A stretch of DNA of 64,000 bases from Pseudomonas sp. St316 (GCF_018325905.1 NZ_AP021901.1:5146001-5210000), one strand, 5' to 3'. Positions 17,247 through 26,363 are shown, counted from the stretch's first letter. Numbers and translations: made by a program. Notes: generated by a model not told the origin, from the sequence alone.

Positions 17247-17267
17247 CTCCTCCCAAAATGGGAGGAA
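17247..17267 (+). promoter_or_regulatory. Hairpin covering the higB ribosome binding site
   Basis: TCCTCCC (17248-17254), loop AAAAT and GGGAGGA (17260-17266) form a perfect 7-bp stem. The right arm contains the Shine-Dalgarno GGAGG used by the higB GTG start at 17272. It could restrain toxin translation, or act as a DNA operator. Confidence 0.6.
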
Positions 17268-17271
17268 GCAG

Positions 17272-17574
17272 GTGCGAATTATCGCGAGAGGTACCTTGCG
17301 GGAGTTTTGGGAAAGCAATCCGGCTTATGCCGATTCCCAGACGCCATTGGTTGAATGGTATCGACACATGGAGAAAGCGATCTATCGAACGCCTCAAGAA
17401 ATTAAGGCTGAACTCAGAACAGCCAGTATTCTCAAAAGCGCCAGGGTCGTATTCAACATCGGCGGTAACAAATACCGAGTAATTTTGGCAATCGATTATC
17501 AGCGCCAGCTTGGTTTTGTACGATTCGTCGGTGCCCACGCCCAGTACGACCAAATCAACGCGGAGACCGTATGA
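17272..17574 (+). CDS. higB: HigB-family mRNA interferase toxin
   Basis: A 100-aa toxin of the HigB group in which the toxin gene comes first. RIIARGTLREFWE, the AE-rich middle and RVVFNIGGNKYRVILAIDY with FVRFVGAHAQYDQI are characteristic; the His in GAHAQYD is the usual conserved residue near the C-terminus. These enzymes cleave mRNA, normally on the ribosome. The GTG start at 17272 has GGAGG 6 bases upstream, buried in a hairpin. The stop overlaps the higA start by 4 bases (ATGA), indicating translational coupling. Confidence 0.9.
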   Translation: MRIIARGTLREFWESNPAYADSQTPLVEWYRHMEKAIYRTPQEIKAELRTASILKSARVVFNIGGNKYRVILAIDYQRQLGFVRFVGAHAQYDQINAETV

Positions 17575-17933
17575 TGAACATCAAACCCATTCGCAACCAG
17601 GACGACCTGAATGCAGCGTTTGCGCGCATCGAACAGCTCTGGGGTGCGGAAGTCGGTTCGGCTGAGGGCGATGAGCTGGAAATCCTTGCCTTGTTAATCG
17701 AAAAATACGAGGACGAGCACTACCCAATGCCCCCCTCCGATCCAATTGAGGCAATTAAATTCCGAATGGATCAACAAGGCTTGACTCCGCGTGACTTGGA
17801 ACCGTTCCTTGGATCGAGCGGGCGTGTGTCTGAAGTGTTGAACCGCAAACGCAAGCTGAGTCTGGCGATGATTAAACGCCTGCATGACGGATTGCGAATC
17901 CCTTACGAGAGCCTACTGGCAGACGTTGCGTAA
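17571..17933 (+). CDS. higA: HigA-family antitoxin
   Basis: A 120-aa partner of HigB. It begins MMNIKPIRNQDDLNAAF, has an acidic helical N-terminal half (about 10-55) and an XRE-type helix-turn-helix in the second half (QQGLTPRDLEPFLGSSGRVSEVLNRKRKLS, about 65-105). Such antitoxins bind HigB and repress their own promoter. A strong terminator follows the gene. Confidence 0.9.
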   Translation: MMNIKPIRNQDDLNAAFARIEQLWGAEVGSAEGDELEILALLIEKYEDEHYPMPPSDPIEAIKFRMDQQGLTPRDLEPFLGSSGRVSEVLNRKRKLSLAMIKRLHDGLRIPYESLLADVA

Positions 17934-17976
17934 TACATAGCGACTCCACACCAATCTGCTGCAGCATCTCAAGATA

Positions 17977-18007
17977 GAAAAAACCGGTCCAACGTGACCG
18001 GTTTTTT
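17977..18007 (+). terminator. Rho-independent terminator after higBA
   Basis: AAAAAACCGGTC, loop, GACCGGTTTTTT: an 8-10 bp stem with flanking A and T runs, usable in both directions. Confidence 0.92.
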
Positions 18008-18047
18008 CGTACTTTTCTAGCAGCAGCTAAAGCTCCGAGGCTGCTTC

Positions 18048-18076
18048 GCCCCAGCGGGAGCAAGCGCCCTCGCCAC
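18048..18076. repeat. Single REP-like unit
   Basis: CCCAGCGGGAGCAAGCGCCCTCGCCAC: one arm of the GTGGCGAGGGAGCTTGC variant, with no partner nearby. Confidence 0.7.
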
Positions 18077-18268
18077 CCACGCATTTTCGCCCTGTTTCAC
18101 ATCCCGAAATAAACCCACCCCGCCCCTCTGCCGCCCTTGTGCGACGCCGCTTCTAGACTTCGTTGCAATGACTGCGAATGCCTGCCGAGGCCGTCTTCGG
18201 TGGTTATAGTGTTGATCATTCATTTTCAGTAGGTATAGTAACCACCAAGCACACCACACGGAGGTGTT

Positions 18269-18520
18269 GTGAATAGCCGATTCTTGATAAGCCAAATCAT
18301 TGCAGACGGTTGGTATCTGGTGCGGGTTCGGGGCAGCCACCATCATTTCAAGCATCCGACCAAGCCGGGGTTGGTCACGGTTCCTCATCCGAAGAAGGAC
18401 CTGCTCAAGAAAACGGCCATCAGTATTTTGCAACAGGCACTGCTTCAGCCGGCCCGTTGCGCGACGTTCCCGGAGGACGATGAATATGCTTTACCCGATT
18501 GCGATTTCCATGGGCGATGA
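18269..18520 (+). CDS. hicA: HicA-family toxin (second hicAB locus)
   Basis: It begins at GTG 18269 behind GGAGGTG. Residues 1-60 (SRFLISQIIADGWYLVRVRGSHHHFKHPTKPGLVTVPHPKKDL) are a standard HicA mRNA interferase with the catalytic His in GSHHHF. The usual protein stops after about 60 residues; this one runs on to 83 aa with a non-family tail (from about ARCATFPEDDEY), overlapping hicB by 35 bases. The tail suggests loss of the original stop by a small indel, although the toxin core is intact. Confidence 0.88.
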   Translation: MNSRFLISQIIADGWYLVRVRGSHHHFKHPTKPGLVTVPHPKKDLLKKTAISILQQALLQPARCATFPEDDEYALPDCDFHGR

Positions 18521-18896
18521 CCAGCACGCCTGGGGTGTTGAAGTGCCGGATATTCCCGGATGTTTTTCCGCAGGCGACGACTTGGACGAGGCCATGGCGA
18601 TGGCGCGCGAGGCCATCGAGGGACACTTCGAGATTTTGGCTGAAGACGGCTCGCCGATTCCGTCGGCCCACACCGTCACCTTGCACGCCGCCAATCCGGC
18701 CTATGCCGGCTGCACTTGGGCGCTGGTGGACATTGATGTGACCAAGTACCTGGGCAAGGCGCAGAAACTCAACATCACGCTGCCCGGCTACCTGCTCAAT
18801 CGTATTGATGAGTATGTGTTGCACCATCCTGAAGAGAAGAGCCGATCCGGCTTTCTCGCTTCGGCAGCGCTCAAAGTGTTGCAGCAAGGGCGCTAA
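18486..18896 (+). CDS. hicB: HicB-family antitoxin (second hicAB locus)
   Basis: A 136-aa antitoxin: an RNase-H-like fold N-terminal domain (MLYPIAISMGDD, GVEVPDIPGCFSAGDDLDEAMAMAREAI) and a C-terminal ribbon-helix-helix-type DNA-binding part (KLNITLPGYLLNRIDEYV, SRSGFLASAALKVL). The ATG at 18486 is chosen over 18480 because GGAGG (18472-18476) is then 9 bases upstream and the family begins at this residue. A REP pair follows. Confidence 0.9.
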   Translation: MLYPIAISMGDDQHAWGVEVPDIPGCFSAGDDLDEAMAMAREAIEGHFEILAEDGSPIPSAHTVTLHAANPAYAGCTWALVDIDVTKYLGKAQKLNITLPGYLLNRIDEYVLHHPEEKSRSGFLASAALKVLQQGR

Positions 18897-18910
18897 GCAA
18901 GCCGCCACAA

Positions 18911-19005
18911 CCTGTGGGAGCGAGCTTGCTCGCGAAGGCGTCGGCACATCCAACATCACTGCGAGCTGATCCACCGCCATCGCGAGCAAGCTCCCTCCCA
19001 CAGGG
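18911..19005. repeat. REP inverted pair
   Basis: CTGTGGGAGCGAGCTTGCTCGCGA and ATCGCGAGCAAGCTCCCTCCCACAG with a spacer of about 45 bases, after hicB. Confidence 0.92.
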
Positions 19006-19040
19006 TTTTGCGACAGCCCATTCGTGGGGTTGCGGGCTGC

Positions 19041-19187
19041 CTATTTCTTTTCCGTTCCCGACTCTTGCATCTGCACCGAGGACTGGGTGCCATCGGTGTT
19101 GTCCTTGGTCTCGTTACCCGAATTGTCGAAGCAGCCTTGCAGGGCGAACATACAGCAGGCAAGACAAACAGTACGTGCGAGGTTCAT
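19041..19187 (-). CDS. Small lipoprotein
   Basis: A 48-aa precursor with a hydrophobic signal (MNLARTVCLACCMFA) and lipobox LQGC, cleaved before Cys19, leaving a mature chain of about 30 hydrophilic residues rich in Asn, Asp, Thr and Gln. A GGAG lies upstream of the ATG at 19187. No family or function was recognised. Confidence 0.6.
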   Translation of the reverse strand: MNLARTVCLACCMFALQGCFDNSGNETKDNTDGTQSSVQMQESGTEKK

Positions 19188-19363
19188 GGTGAACTCCGAA
19201 GCTGAAGGCTTTAAGGAATGACCTGCGAATCCGGTAATGGGTTGCAATTATTTTCAGGCTGTACGGAAAACCTTGCCGAACAGCGGCGCCTGAAAATGTA
19301 AGCAGAATTTTCACCGTTTCATTGCTGTCACACCAGACAGGTGCATCCATAAGGAACACAGCA

Positions 19364-19767
19364 ATGACCTTCGCAAAAATCGCTCAAAAACTGGCGCTCT
19401 GGGCGGGAAGCCCCAAGACATTTCTGGGGCCATCGTGTTGTTGGTGCTCTGGGCCCTCAGCGGACCTCTTTTCCAGTTCAATGACACCTGGCAGCTGATC
19501 ATCAACACGTCAACGACGATCATTACCTTCCTGATGGTATTCCTGATTCAAAACACGCAGAACCGCGATACAGACATCTTGCACCTCAAGGTCGATGAGT
19601 TACTGCGCGCAACCAAGGAGGCGCAGAATGCAATGCTCGGGCTCGAGTCGCTGGACCTCAAGCAACTGGAGGCGCTGAGAAAGCATTACCAAGCCATGGG
19701 CCAGGGCGAAGCCAAGAACCTTGACGGCCTGGAAGAAAAGAACAAAGTGGACCTGAACCAGTGCTGA
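19364..19767 (+). pseudogene. Low-affinity iron permease family gene, frameshifted
   Basis: The ATG at 19364 (AAGGA at 19351-19355) reads MTFAKIAQKLALWAGSPKTFLG; the frame is then lost. The next frame gives IVLLVLWALSGPLFQFNDTWQLIINT and FLMVFLIQNTQNRDTDILHLKVDELLRATK, the family signature, ending at 19767. One G appears to be missing in the run at 19426-19429 (four where five would keep frame). The complete product would be about 134 aa with two membrane helices. Homopolymer position makes a sequencing error as likely as a real mutation. Confidence 0.82.
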
Positions 19768-19853
19768 CGCAGAGGCGCTGAAAGGTTCTCCTTCTGGCGG
19801 GCAAAAATTGGCCGGGACGCAAACGTCCCGGCCTGGATACAAAACGCAGCGGA

Positions 19854-20357
19854 TCAGCGGCTGGCTTGCAACGCCCTGGCCATTTCGAGATGCGTCTGCA
19901 GCTTGGGCAGGGTCTCATCGGCGAAGGCCTTGATCTCCGGCACTTCGGTAGTCTGGGCCTGCTGCTGGATCTGCGCGATGGCCTCCTCGGTGGCCTTGAC
20001 CTGGCTGGCGGCATACGCTGCCTCAAAGGACTCGCCTTCCTGGACCTGCGGGATCAGGGCCTTGGCCTTGTCCGCCACCTCCTCCCGGGGAGCGACGGGC
20101 AAGTCGAGTTTCTTGGCGATCTTCGCCAGGTGTTGATTGGCGGTGGTACGGTCGTTGATCACCATGATGGTGTAATCCTTGACCTCTCTGGATTCAGCTT
20201 TCCCGTGGGCCATGCGACTGGCCTCGATGTCGGCCATGCCTTTGGCTGAAGCATCGTCGATGAATTCGGCAGGCGATTGGGCCCAGGCACTGTTGGCACC
20301 CAGGCTCATCAACACAATGACGCTGGTGGTGCGAAAAAAACTGGCCATACGGCTCAT
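19854..20357 (-). CDS. DUF4142 family periplasmic protein
   Basis: A 167-aa protein with a Sec signal peptide (about 1-26, ending SAWAQ) and an all-helical DUF4142 domain of ferritin-like appearance (FIDDASAKGMADIEASRMAHGKAESREVKDY, NQHLAKIAKKLDLPV, LPKLQTHLEMARAL). Pseudomonads often carry several copies, and the family is linked to stress survival in some reports. No metal-binding residues are evident. The gene is monocistronic. Confidence 0.88.
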   Translation of the reverse strand: MSRMASFFRTTSVIVLMSLGANSAWAQSPAEFIDDASAKGMADIEASRMAHGKAESREVKDYTIMVINDRTTANQHLAKIAKKLDLPVAPREEVADKAKALIPQVQEGESFEAAYAASQVKATEEAIAQIQQQAQTTEVPEIKAFADETLPKLQTHLEMARALQASR

Positions 20358-20607
20358 GGTCGCGCCCTCCTCTGATAAAAGTTCTGGCGGGGTCCCGCCT
20401 CTGGATCAGAACCACCCCATTTTGCTTTCCGCCGAGTAGTTTTCGACAGCCGCGAGGGGGTTCTCCTACTTCTGCGACCCACTTCAAACCTCTTCGTTCG
20501 ATCATGGACCCTGTTTCCGGCGAGCGGGGCCCGCCTGACATCTGAAAAGGACAACGCTCGAAAGGTTGAAAAAAGCCTGCGGCACCGCGACGAACGGTGG
20601 CGCGCTA

Positions 20608-21972
20608 TCAGATACCGAACGCCTTGTGATTGTGGCGTTTGGCCGCATACATCGCCTCGTCGGCGTGGCGGAATAGGGCAACATCTTCAGTGCCATGGTC
20701 GGGGAAACAGGCCACGCCGATGCTGGGTTCGATGCTCAGGCAGTGCCCGTCCAGACGCAGTGGCTGGGCCAGTGCATGGCGGATTTTTTCCTGCACGCTT
20801 TGGGCATCCCCCAAGGCCTGGATGCTGTGCAGCAAGACCACGAACTCGTCCCCGCCGATGCGTGCCACGGTGTCGGTGTCGCGGATACAGCCCTTGAGAC
20901 GATTGGCCACCGCTTGTAACAGCATGTCGCCAACCCCGTGGCCATAGGTGTCGTTGATCTGCTTGAAACGGTCCAGGTCGATGTACAACAGGGCCATGCG
21001 CCCGGACGCCGCGCGAGCGCTCGCCAGTGCGCACTTGAACCGTTCACGGAGTAATTCGCGGTTGGGCACCTGCGTCAATTGATCGTACTGAGCCATATGC
21101 TGCAACCGGGCATGCAACTGCTTGCGCTCGATGGCGATGGTGAGCTGCGCGCAGACGTATTGCAGCAGTTCCTTGTCCTGCTCGGTGTAGCGCACATTGT
21201 CTGGCGCGCTCTTGACGATCAGCGCGCCAATCGTGCCGCTCTGTGAGTTCAGCGGCACGCCCAACCAACATGGCGCATCCGGCTGCGCCACAAGGTCGTC
21301 AAACCCCGGCGGCAACTGGCTGCAACCGGGCGTCAAGAGGATTGGTTGGCCGCTGCGTATCACTTCGGCGCACAAACGTCCGGTGACCGTGCCTGGCAAT
21401 TCGGGCTGCCCTTCCCGGTCGTCGACGTGATAAGGGAAGTTGAGTTGCGAACATTGTTCGTCATACAGCGCCACCGAAAAATTCAGCGCCGGCAGCCACT
21501 CGCCAATAATCAGGTGGATGCGTTTGAACAGCGCCAGCAGGTCCGCCGCGGCATGGGCCGCCTCGGAAATCGCATACAACGCCGCCTGTCGGGACTCGGC
21601 CTGCTTACGTTCGGTGATGTCCCGGGCCACGGCAATGCGCAGTTGGTCCACCGGCGACCAGCGTGCCGACCACAGGATATGCACCACCCGACCGTCCTTG
21701 CGCAGGTAGCGGTTCTCGAAATTGAGCTTGGGCTCGCCGTCCATGATCTCCCGGGCTGCTTCGAGGGTCCGCTGACGGTCGGCAGGGTGCACCAGATCGA
21801 TCATCGGCTGGCCGATCAACTCCTGCGGGGTGTAGCCAAAAATGTGTTCGCAGGCAGCGCTGACAAACACGAAACGCCCTTGGCCGTCGACGGCACACAC
21901 GGCGTCCAGCAGGAGGTCGATGTAGCTGGCCAGCGGCGCGGAACTTCGAGTGTCCATGGGGCTGGAGGTCAT
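20608..21972 (-). CDS. PAS-GAF-GGDEF diguanylate cyclase
   Basis: A cytoplasmic protein of about 454 aa. A PAS/PAC sensor (YIDLLLDAVCAVDGQGRFVFVS to RIAVARDITERK, about 12-125) is followed by a GAF domain (about 145-285) and a C-terminal GGDEF domain (about 295-454). The catalytic RIGGDEF is intact and is preceded at the right distance by RDTD, a product-inhibition I-site (RxxD). It is therefore predicted to make c-di-GMP with feedback inhibition, controlled by a small ligand or redox signal. The start is uncertain: MTSSPMDT at 21972 or MDTRSS at 21957. Confidence 0.88.
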   Translation of the reverse strand: MTSSPMDTRSSAPLASYIDLLLDAVCAVDGQGRFVFVSAACEHIFGYTPQELIGQPMIDLVHPADRQRTLEAAREIMDGEPKLNFENRYLRKDGRVVHILWSARWSPVDQLRIAVARDITERKQAESRQAALYAISEAAHAAADLLALFKRIHLIIGEWLPALNFSVALYDEQCSQLNFPYHVDDREGQPELPGTVTGRLCAEVIRSGQPILLTPGCSQLPPGFDDLVAQPDAPCWLGVPLNSQSGTIGALIVKSAPDNVRYTEQDKELLQYVCAQLTIAIERKQLHARLQHMAQYDQLTQVPNRELLRERFKCALASARAASGRMALLYIDLDRFKQINDTYGHGVGDMLLQAVANRLKGCIRDTDTVARIGGDEFVVLLHSIQALGDAQSVQEKIRHALAQPLRLDGHCLSIEPSIGVACFPDHGTEDVALFRHADEAMYAAKRHNHKAFGI

Positions 21973-22134
21973 CCGGATAATGCAACGGTGAGCGAAGCGG
22001 GTGATCGTCAGTTCGTGACGCCGATACAACGAGCGAGACCGACGCGCCCCCCGTACCGATGAGGATAGCGCAGGCGTTCAACTGTGGGGAACGAAACACC
22101 CAGCAGATCAGCCACTCGATCCAACGCAACCCCG

Positions 22135-22548
22135 TCACTGCGTAAAAAACGCCATGCCGGCATACGGTGCCTGCCGACAAGCCTTCAACCGGGACGCCAG
22201 GTCGCCCACATGGACCTCGAGTTTGTGCCCGTCCGGGTCGAGAAAGTAGAACGAATCACCCTCGCTGCGGTTGTCTCGCCACGATGAGACCTGGGCCGCG
22301 TTCAGCCGTGCCACCAGCACCGGGAAATCCTCAAGTTTGATGCTGAAAGCGTAATGGGTGTAGTCCGCCACCGGCTCGGGCCTGCGCGACGGGTCGAAAG
22401 CCAGGCACAACCACAAACCCGGCAGCGACAAATAGGCCCCGCGATCCCACTGGGCTTCGAGACGCAACTGCAACAGCCCGCCATAAAAAACCACGCTGCG
22501 ATCCAGGTCGGTGACGGCAAGGGTCAGATGATTGAGGCCTGAGAGCAT
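22135..22548 (-). CDS. fosA: FosA, glutathione transferase for fosfomycin
   Basis: A 137-aa vicinal oxygen chelate enzyme that opens the fosfomycin epoxide with glutathione, using Mn2+ and K+. The metal ligands are visible: His7 (GLNHLT), His65 (YTHYAF) and Glu111 (HKLEVH). The substrate-binding segment [15 protein letters not shown] and the end RQAPYAGM are hallmarks of FosA. The frame is open upstream to 22614, but homologues start at MLSGLNHLT. Chromosomal fosA is common in pseudomonads and gives intrinsic low fosfomycin susceptibility. Confidence 0.93.
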   Translation of the reverse strand: MLSGLNHLTLAVTDLDRSVVFYGGLLQLRLEAQWDRGAYLSLPGLWLCLAFDPSRRPEPVADYTHYAFSIKLEDFPVLVARLNAAQVSSWRDNRSEGDSFYFLDPDGHKLEVHVGDLASRLKACRQAPYAGMAFFTQ

Positions 22549-22805
22549 CAGCAAACAACCTTTAGAAAAGAGTGATAACCCAGCGGGCTTGGGGCGAATC
22601 CAGGGTACTTCCAAGCTCCGACATCGCCGACGGATTCCCCGCCCAAGGTCCTAGGCAAAGTCCTACGCAGAAATCTCCAGTGACACTCAAACACACCGGA
22701 AACAGCCGATTCAAATCCCTGCACAACGATCTGTAAAGTCTGGAAACACACCGCTATCGAAACACCCCACGGACAGCACCACTCACCAAGGAATGTAATC
22801 GCACC

Positions 22806-24041
22806 ATGAACCAGACTGCTCAAGCGCCCCATCACTTCACCCACTACCGCAAGGTGATTACCCTCGCAGACGAGAACTGGCAGGGCACTGAAGCTGGAAA
22901 AATCTCAGGGCTGAATGTCGAGGTCAAGACACCCAATGTACTGGTCGACCAATACGGTCGGACTTTCCATCACTTCTGTACCACGTCCTACCTGGGCCTG
23001 GACTACCACCCCGCGTTGCTGGACGGCGCCATGACCGCCCTTTGGGAAACCGGCACCCTGCGGGTCGCCAACTCGAAAAATCGCTGCAAGCTGGCGATCC
23101 TGGACCAGTACGAAACCCAATTGTCGGAACTGTTTGGCGCCAGTTGCCTCAGTGCCCTGTCGTGCAGCGCGGCAAGCGCCGGAATCCTGCCGCTGCTGGC
23201 CAGCGGCGCGTTCACCAACAATTGTTCACCCGTCATGGTGTTCGACAAACACGCCCATTACTCGATGAACCACAGCAAGGCCGCCTGCGCCGATGAAACC
23301 CAGGTCATCACCTGCCCGCACAACGACATGGACTTCATCGAAGACCTGTGCAAACGCCAGCGCAGCGTGGCGTACGTGGCTGACGGTGCCTACAGCATGG
23401 GCGGGTTGGCGGACCTGGACAGCCTGATGTATCTCAAGCAGCGCTATGGCCTGTTTCTCTATCTGGACGACTCCCACGCTTTGTCTGCGGTCGGGGAGTC
23501 CGGCGCAGGCCTGGTCCGCTCGCGCGTCCCGGCCGTGGATGAGCGCACCCTGATCGTTGCTTCATTGGCCAAGTCATTCGGTGCCAGTGGCGGGCTGGTC
23601 ATGTTTGGCAGTGAACGGCACAAGGCGCTGGTGCAGCGTTACGGTGGGCCAAGCAATTGGTCCCAGAGCCTGAACGCAGCGGCCATCGGCGCCGGCATGG
23701 CGTCGATCCGCCTGCACCGCAGTCGAGAATTCAGCGCCCTGCAAGAGCGTTTGCAAGCTAATATCCGCTTCTTCGACAGCCTCGTGCGCACTGAACAGCG
23801 CGGCAATCCCATGGCGATCCGCATGGTGCCCTGCGGTGAAGCAGCCCTGGCCAACAGCCTGGCCGTCGAACTGACCGAACAGGGGTATTTCACTTCAGCG
23901 GTCTTTTTTCCCGTGGTGCCGCAAGGCAAGGCTGCCATTCGCATTACCCTGCGCGCCGACATGGAGCCGAACGTGATTCGCTCGTTTTGCGAAAAGATCA
24001 CCGAACTGCTGCTGACCCACGGGCGTGACATCCGCCCTTGA
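22806..24041 (+). CDS. Alpha-oxoamine synthase-like PLP enzyme
   Basis: A 411-aa fold-type I PLP enzyme resembling 8-amino-7-oxononanoate synthase and 2-amino-3-ketobutyrate CoA ligase. It has TTSYLGLDYHP near the N-terminus, the PLP aspartate region LYLDDSHALSAVGESGAG and the Schiff-base lysine Lys256 in SLAKSFGASGG. Such enzymes condense an amino acid with an acyl thioester. It is clearly divergent from BioF and Kbl and stands next to an exporter gene rather than in a biotin or threonine operon, so it probably makes a small aminoketone-type metabolite. The ATG at 22806 has AAGGA 13 bases upstream. Exact substrate unknown. Confidence 0.8.
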   Translation: MNQTAQAPHHFTHYRKVITLADENWQGTEAGKISGLNVEVKTPNVLVDQYGRTFHHFCTTSYLGLDYHPALLDGAMTALWETGTLRVANSKNRCKLAILDQYETQLSELFGASCLSALSCSAASAGILPLLASGAFTNNCSPVMVFDKHAHYSMNHSKAACADETQVITCPHNDMDFIEDLCKRQRSVAYVADGAYSMGGLADLDSLMYLKQRYGLFLYLDDSHALSAVGESGAGLVRSRVPAVDERTLIVASLAKSFGASGGLVMFGSERHKALVQRYGGPSNWSQSLNAAAIGAGMASIRLHRSREFSALQERLQANIRFFDSLVRTEQRGNPMAIRMVPCGEAALANSLAVELTEQGYFTSAVFFPVVPQGKAAIRITLRADMEPNVIRSFCEKITELLLTHGRDIRP

Positions 24042-24054
24042 GACAGGACGCTCG

Positions 24055-25218
24055 ATGAAGACCCGTACAACCCTGATCGTCACCTGCACCACCGTTTTCC
24101 TGGCCCAACTGGGCATGAGCATCTACTTGCCGGCCCTGCCCGATATCGCTCGGGACCTGGGCGCCGATGCGTCCCGGGTTTCCTGGGGCTTGTCGGTGTA
24201 CCTGATCGGCATGGCACTGCCCATGTTGCTGTGGGGCAGCCTGAGCCAGCGGCTGGGGCGCAAGCCGGTCTTGCTGGCGGCCTTGGGGTTGTACGGTTTG
24301 GCCAACCTGGCCCTGCCGCTGGGCACAACCGTGGAGGCGTTCCTGACGCTCAGGTTGATCCAGGGCATCGGCGCCAGCGGCATTTCGGTGATGGCGCGAG
24401 TACTGATTCGGGACAGTTTCAGCGGCGACCTGTTGGCCAAGGCCCTGTCCTGGATATCGATCGCCTTTGTGATTGCCCTCGGTATCGGCCAGTACCTGGG
24501 CTCGCTGATCCAGGCCGCTTTTGGGTGGGAGGCGATTTTCCATGGCTTGGGTGCCGTCAGCCTGGCCATGGCAGCGGCGGTGTCCCGGGCCAGGTTCCCG
24601 GTGCTGGTGCAAGCCGACAACGGGCAATCGGCGTGGGGCATCTATGGGCAGATCCTGCGCCAACGCGCGTTCCTGCTGCCGGCCTTGGCCGGTGGGCTGG
24701 GTTACGGCGTGATCGTCGCCTTCAACACCGCCGCGCCGCTGATCCTGCAGGAGAGCTTCCACTGGTCGCCCATTGAATACGGCCTGTTGGGCTGGCCGGT
24801 CAGTGCGGCCTATTTGTTCGGCGCGCTGGCGGTGAACGCTTTTGTACTGCGCACCGGCCAACGGCGAATGATGGGTTGGGGCATCGCGCTGGTGCTGGGC
24901 GGCAGCGCGACCATGCTGGCAGGCAGCCTTACCCTGGACAACATCGCGCTGCTCTTCTGGCTACCGTATTGCTTCGCGGTGTTTGGCCAATCGTTGATCT
25001 ACCCCGTCAGCCTGTCCCTGGCCAACGAAGGCTCACCGGTCGCCGGCGCATACGCCATGGCGTTGAGCGGGTTCCTGCATCAACTGATGGCCTCGGTGAT
25101 CGGCGCCATGGCCAGCCTGTTGTTGAGCCAACAGGCTTGGCCGTTGGCAGCGTTGTGCGCGCTGCTGGGGATGGCGGCGATGCTCTGCGTGAGGTCCGTA
25201 CCGCCCCGGGTCGCTTAG
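24055..25218 (+). CDS. MFS exporter of the Bcr/CflA type
   Basis: A 387-aa inner-membrane protein with about 12 membrane segments. The segment [15 protein letters not shown] in helix 1-loop and the [14 protein letters not shown] motif A, followed by [10 protein letters not shown], are typical of the drug:H+ antiporter group (DHA1). It starts 13 bases after the PLP enzyme gene, with AGGA upstream, so the two are almost certainly co-transcribed and the carrier likely exports that enzyme's product. Its stop overlaps the convergent yiaY stop by 4 bases. Confidence 0.87.
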   Translation: MKTRTTLIVTCTTVFLAQLGMSIYLPALPDIARDLGADASRVSWGLSVYLIGMALPMLLWGSLSQRLGRKPVLLAALGLYGLANLALPLGTTVEAFLTLRLIQGIGASGISVMARVLIRDSFSGDLLAKALSWISIAFVIALGIGQYLGSLIQAAFGWEAIFHGLGAVSLAMAAAVSRARFPVLVQADNGQSAWGIYGQILRQRAFLLPALAGGLGYGVIVAFNTAAPLILQESFHWSPIEYGLLGWPVSAAYLFGALAVNAFVLRTGQRRMMGWGIALVLGGSATMLAGSLTLDNIALLFWLPYCFAVFGQSLIYPVSLSLANEGSPVAGAYAMALSGFLHQLMASVIGAMASLLLSQQAWPLAALCALLGMAAMLCVRSVPPRVA

Positions 25219-26363
25219 AACGCGCTGCGGAAAATCTCTTCGATCTGCCGCTGGTCCGCCGCCCGTGGGTTGGTCAGGCCGCAGGCGTCTTTCAAGGCGT
25301 TGGCAGCCAGCACCGGTACGTCGTTGAGGCGTACGCCCAGGTCACGCAAACCGGCCGGGATGTCCACGTCATGGGCCAGGCTGCGAATCGCCGCGATGGC
25401 ATTCCGGGCCCCCTCTTCCGGGCTGAAGCCACGTGTATCGGCGCCCATGGCATGGGCCACGTCGGTCAGGCGAGCCGCGCATACCGAGGCGTTGAAACTC
25501 TGCACATGAGGCAATAGCACCGCGTTGCACACCCCGTGAGGCAAGTCGTAAAAACCACCCAGTTGATGCGCCATCGCGTGGACGAAACCCAACGACGCAT
25601 TGTTGAACGCCATCCCCGCGAGAAACTGCGCGTAGGCCATGTTCTCCCGCGCGGTCAGGTCATGGCCGTCACGCACGGCCAGGCGCAGGTTGTTGCTGAT
25701 CAGGGTGATGGCCTTCAGGGCGCAGGCATCGGTAATCGGCGTGGCGGCGGTGGAGACATAGGCCTCGATCGCGTGGGTCAGCGCATCCATGCCCGTGGCG
25801 GCCGTCAGGCCCTTGGGCATCGCCACCATCAGCGCCGGATCATTGACCGACATCAATGGGGTCACGTTGCGATCGACAATGGCCATTTTCACGTGGCGCG
25901 TCTCGTCGGTAATTATGCAAAAACGGGTCATTTCACTGGCGGTGCCTGCCGTGGTGTTGATGGCGATCAGCGGCAACTGCGGCTTGCTCGAACGGTCGAC
26001 GCCTTCATAGTCGCGAATCTGCCCACCGTTGGTGGCACACAGGGCAATGCCCTTGGCGCAATCGTGGGGCGAACCGCCTCCCAGCGACACGACGAAATCA
26101 CACTGGCTCTCCTTCAACAGCCCCAGCCCGAGCTCGACATTGGCGATGCTTGGGTTGGGCTTGGCACCGTCGAAAACCACCGAATCGATATCCTGGAGCG
26201 CCAGCAACTCAGCCACCTTGGTAGCGACGCCGGCCTTGGCCAGCCCCGCGTCGGTGACGATCAGTGCCTTGCGAAAGCCGTAGTTGCGAATGGCAGTCAT
26301 CGCTTCATCGAGGCAGCCCAGCCCCATGATGTTCACGGCGGGAATGAAAAAAGTGCTGCTCAT
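25215..26363 (-). CDS. yiaY: Iron-containing alcohol dehydrogenase, YiaY-like
   Basis: A 382-aa NAD-dependent group III dehydrogenase. The cofactor motif [11 protein letters not shown], the [14 protein letters not shown] segment and the iron-binding region [23 protein letters not shown] follow E. coli YiaY closely. YiaY oxidises short alcohols and possibly L-threonine; a link to pyrroloquinoline-quinone-dependent ethanol use has been seen for relatives in Pseudomonas. The start at [11 protein letters not shown] (26363) matches the family; longer frames do not. Confidence 0.9.
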   Translation of the reverse strand: MSSTFFIPAVNIMGLGCLDEAMTAIRNYGFRKALIVTDAGLAKAGVATKVAELLALQDIDSVVFDGAKPNPSIANVELGLGLLKESQCDFVVSLGGGSPHDCAKGIALCATNGGQIRDYEGVDRSSKPQLPLIAINTTAGTASEMTRFCIITDETRHVKMAIVDRNVTPLMSVNDPALMVAMPKGLTAATGMDALTHAIEAYVSTAATPITDACALKAITLISNNLRLAVRDGHDLTARENMAYAQFLAGMAFNNASLGFVHAMAHQLGGFYDLPHGVCNAVLLPHVQSFNASVCAARLTDVAHAMGADTRGFSPEEGARNAIAAIRSLAHDVDIPAGLRDLGVRLNDVPVLAANALKDACGLTNPRAADQRQIEEIFRSAF

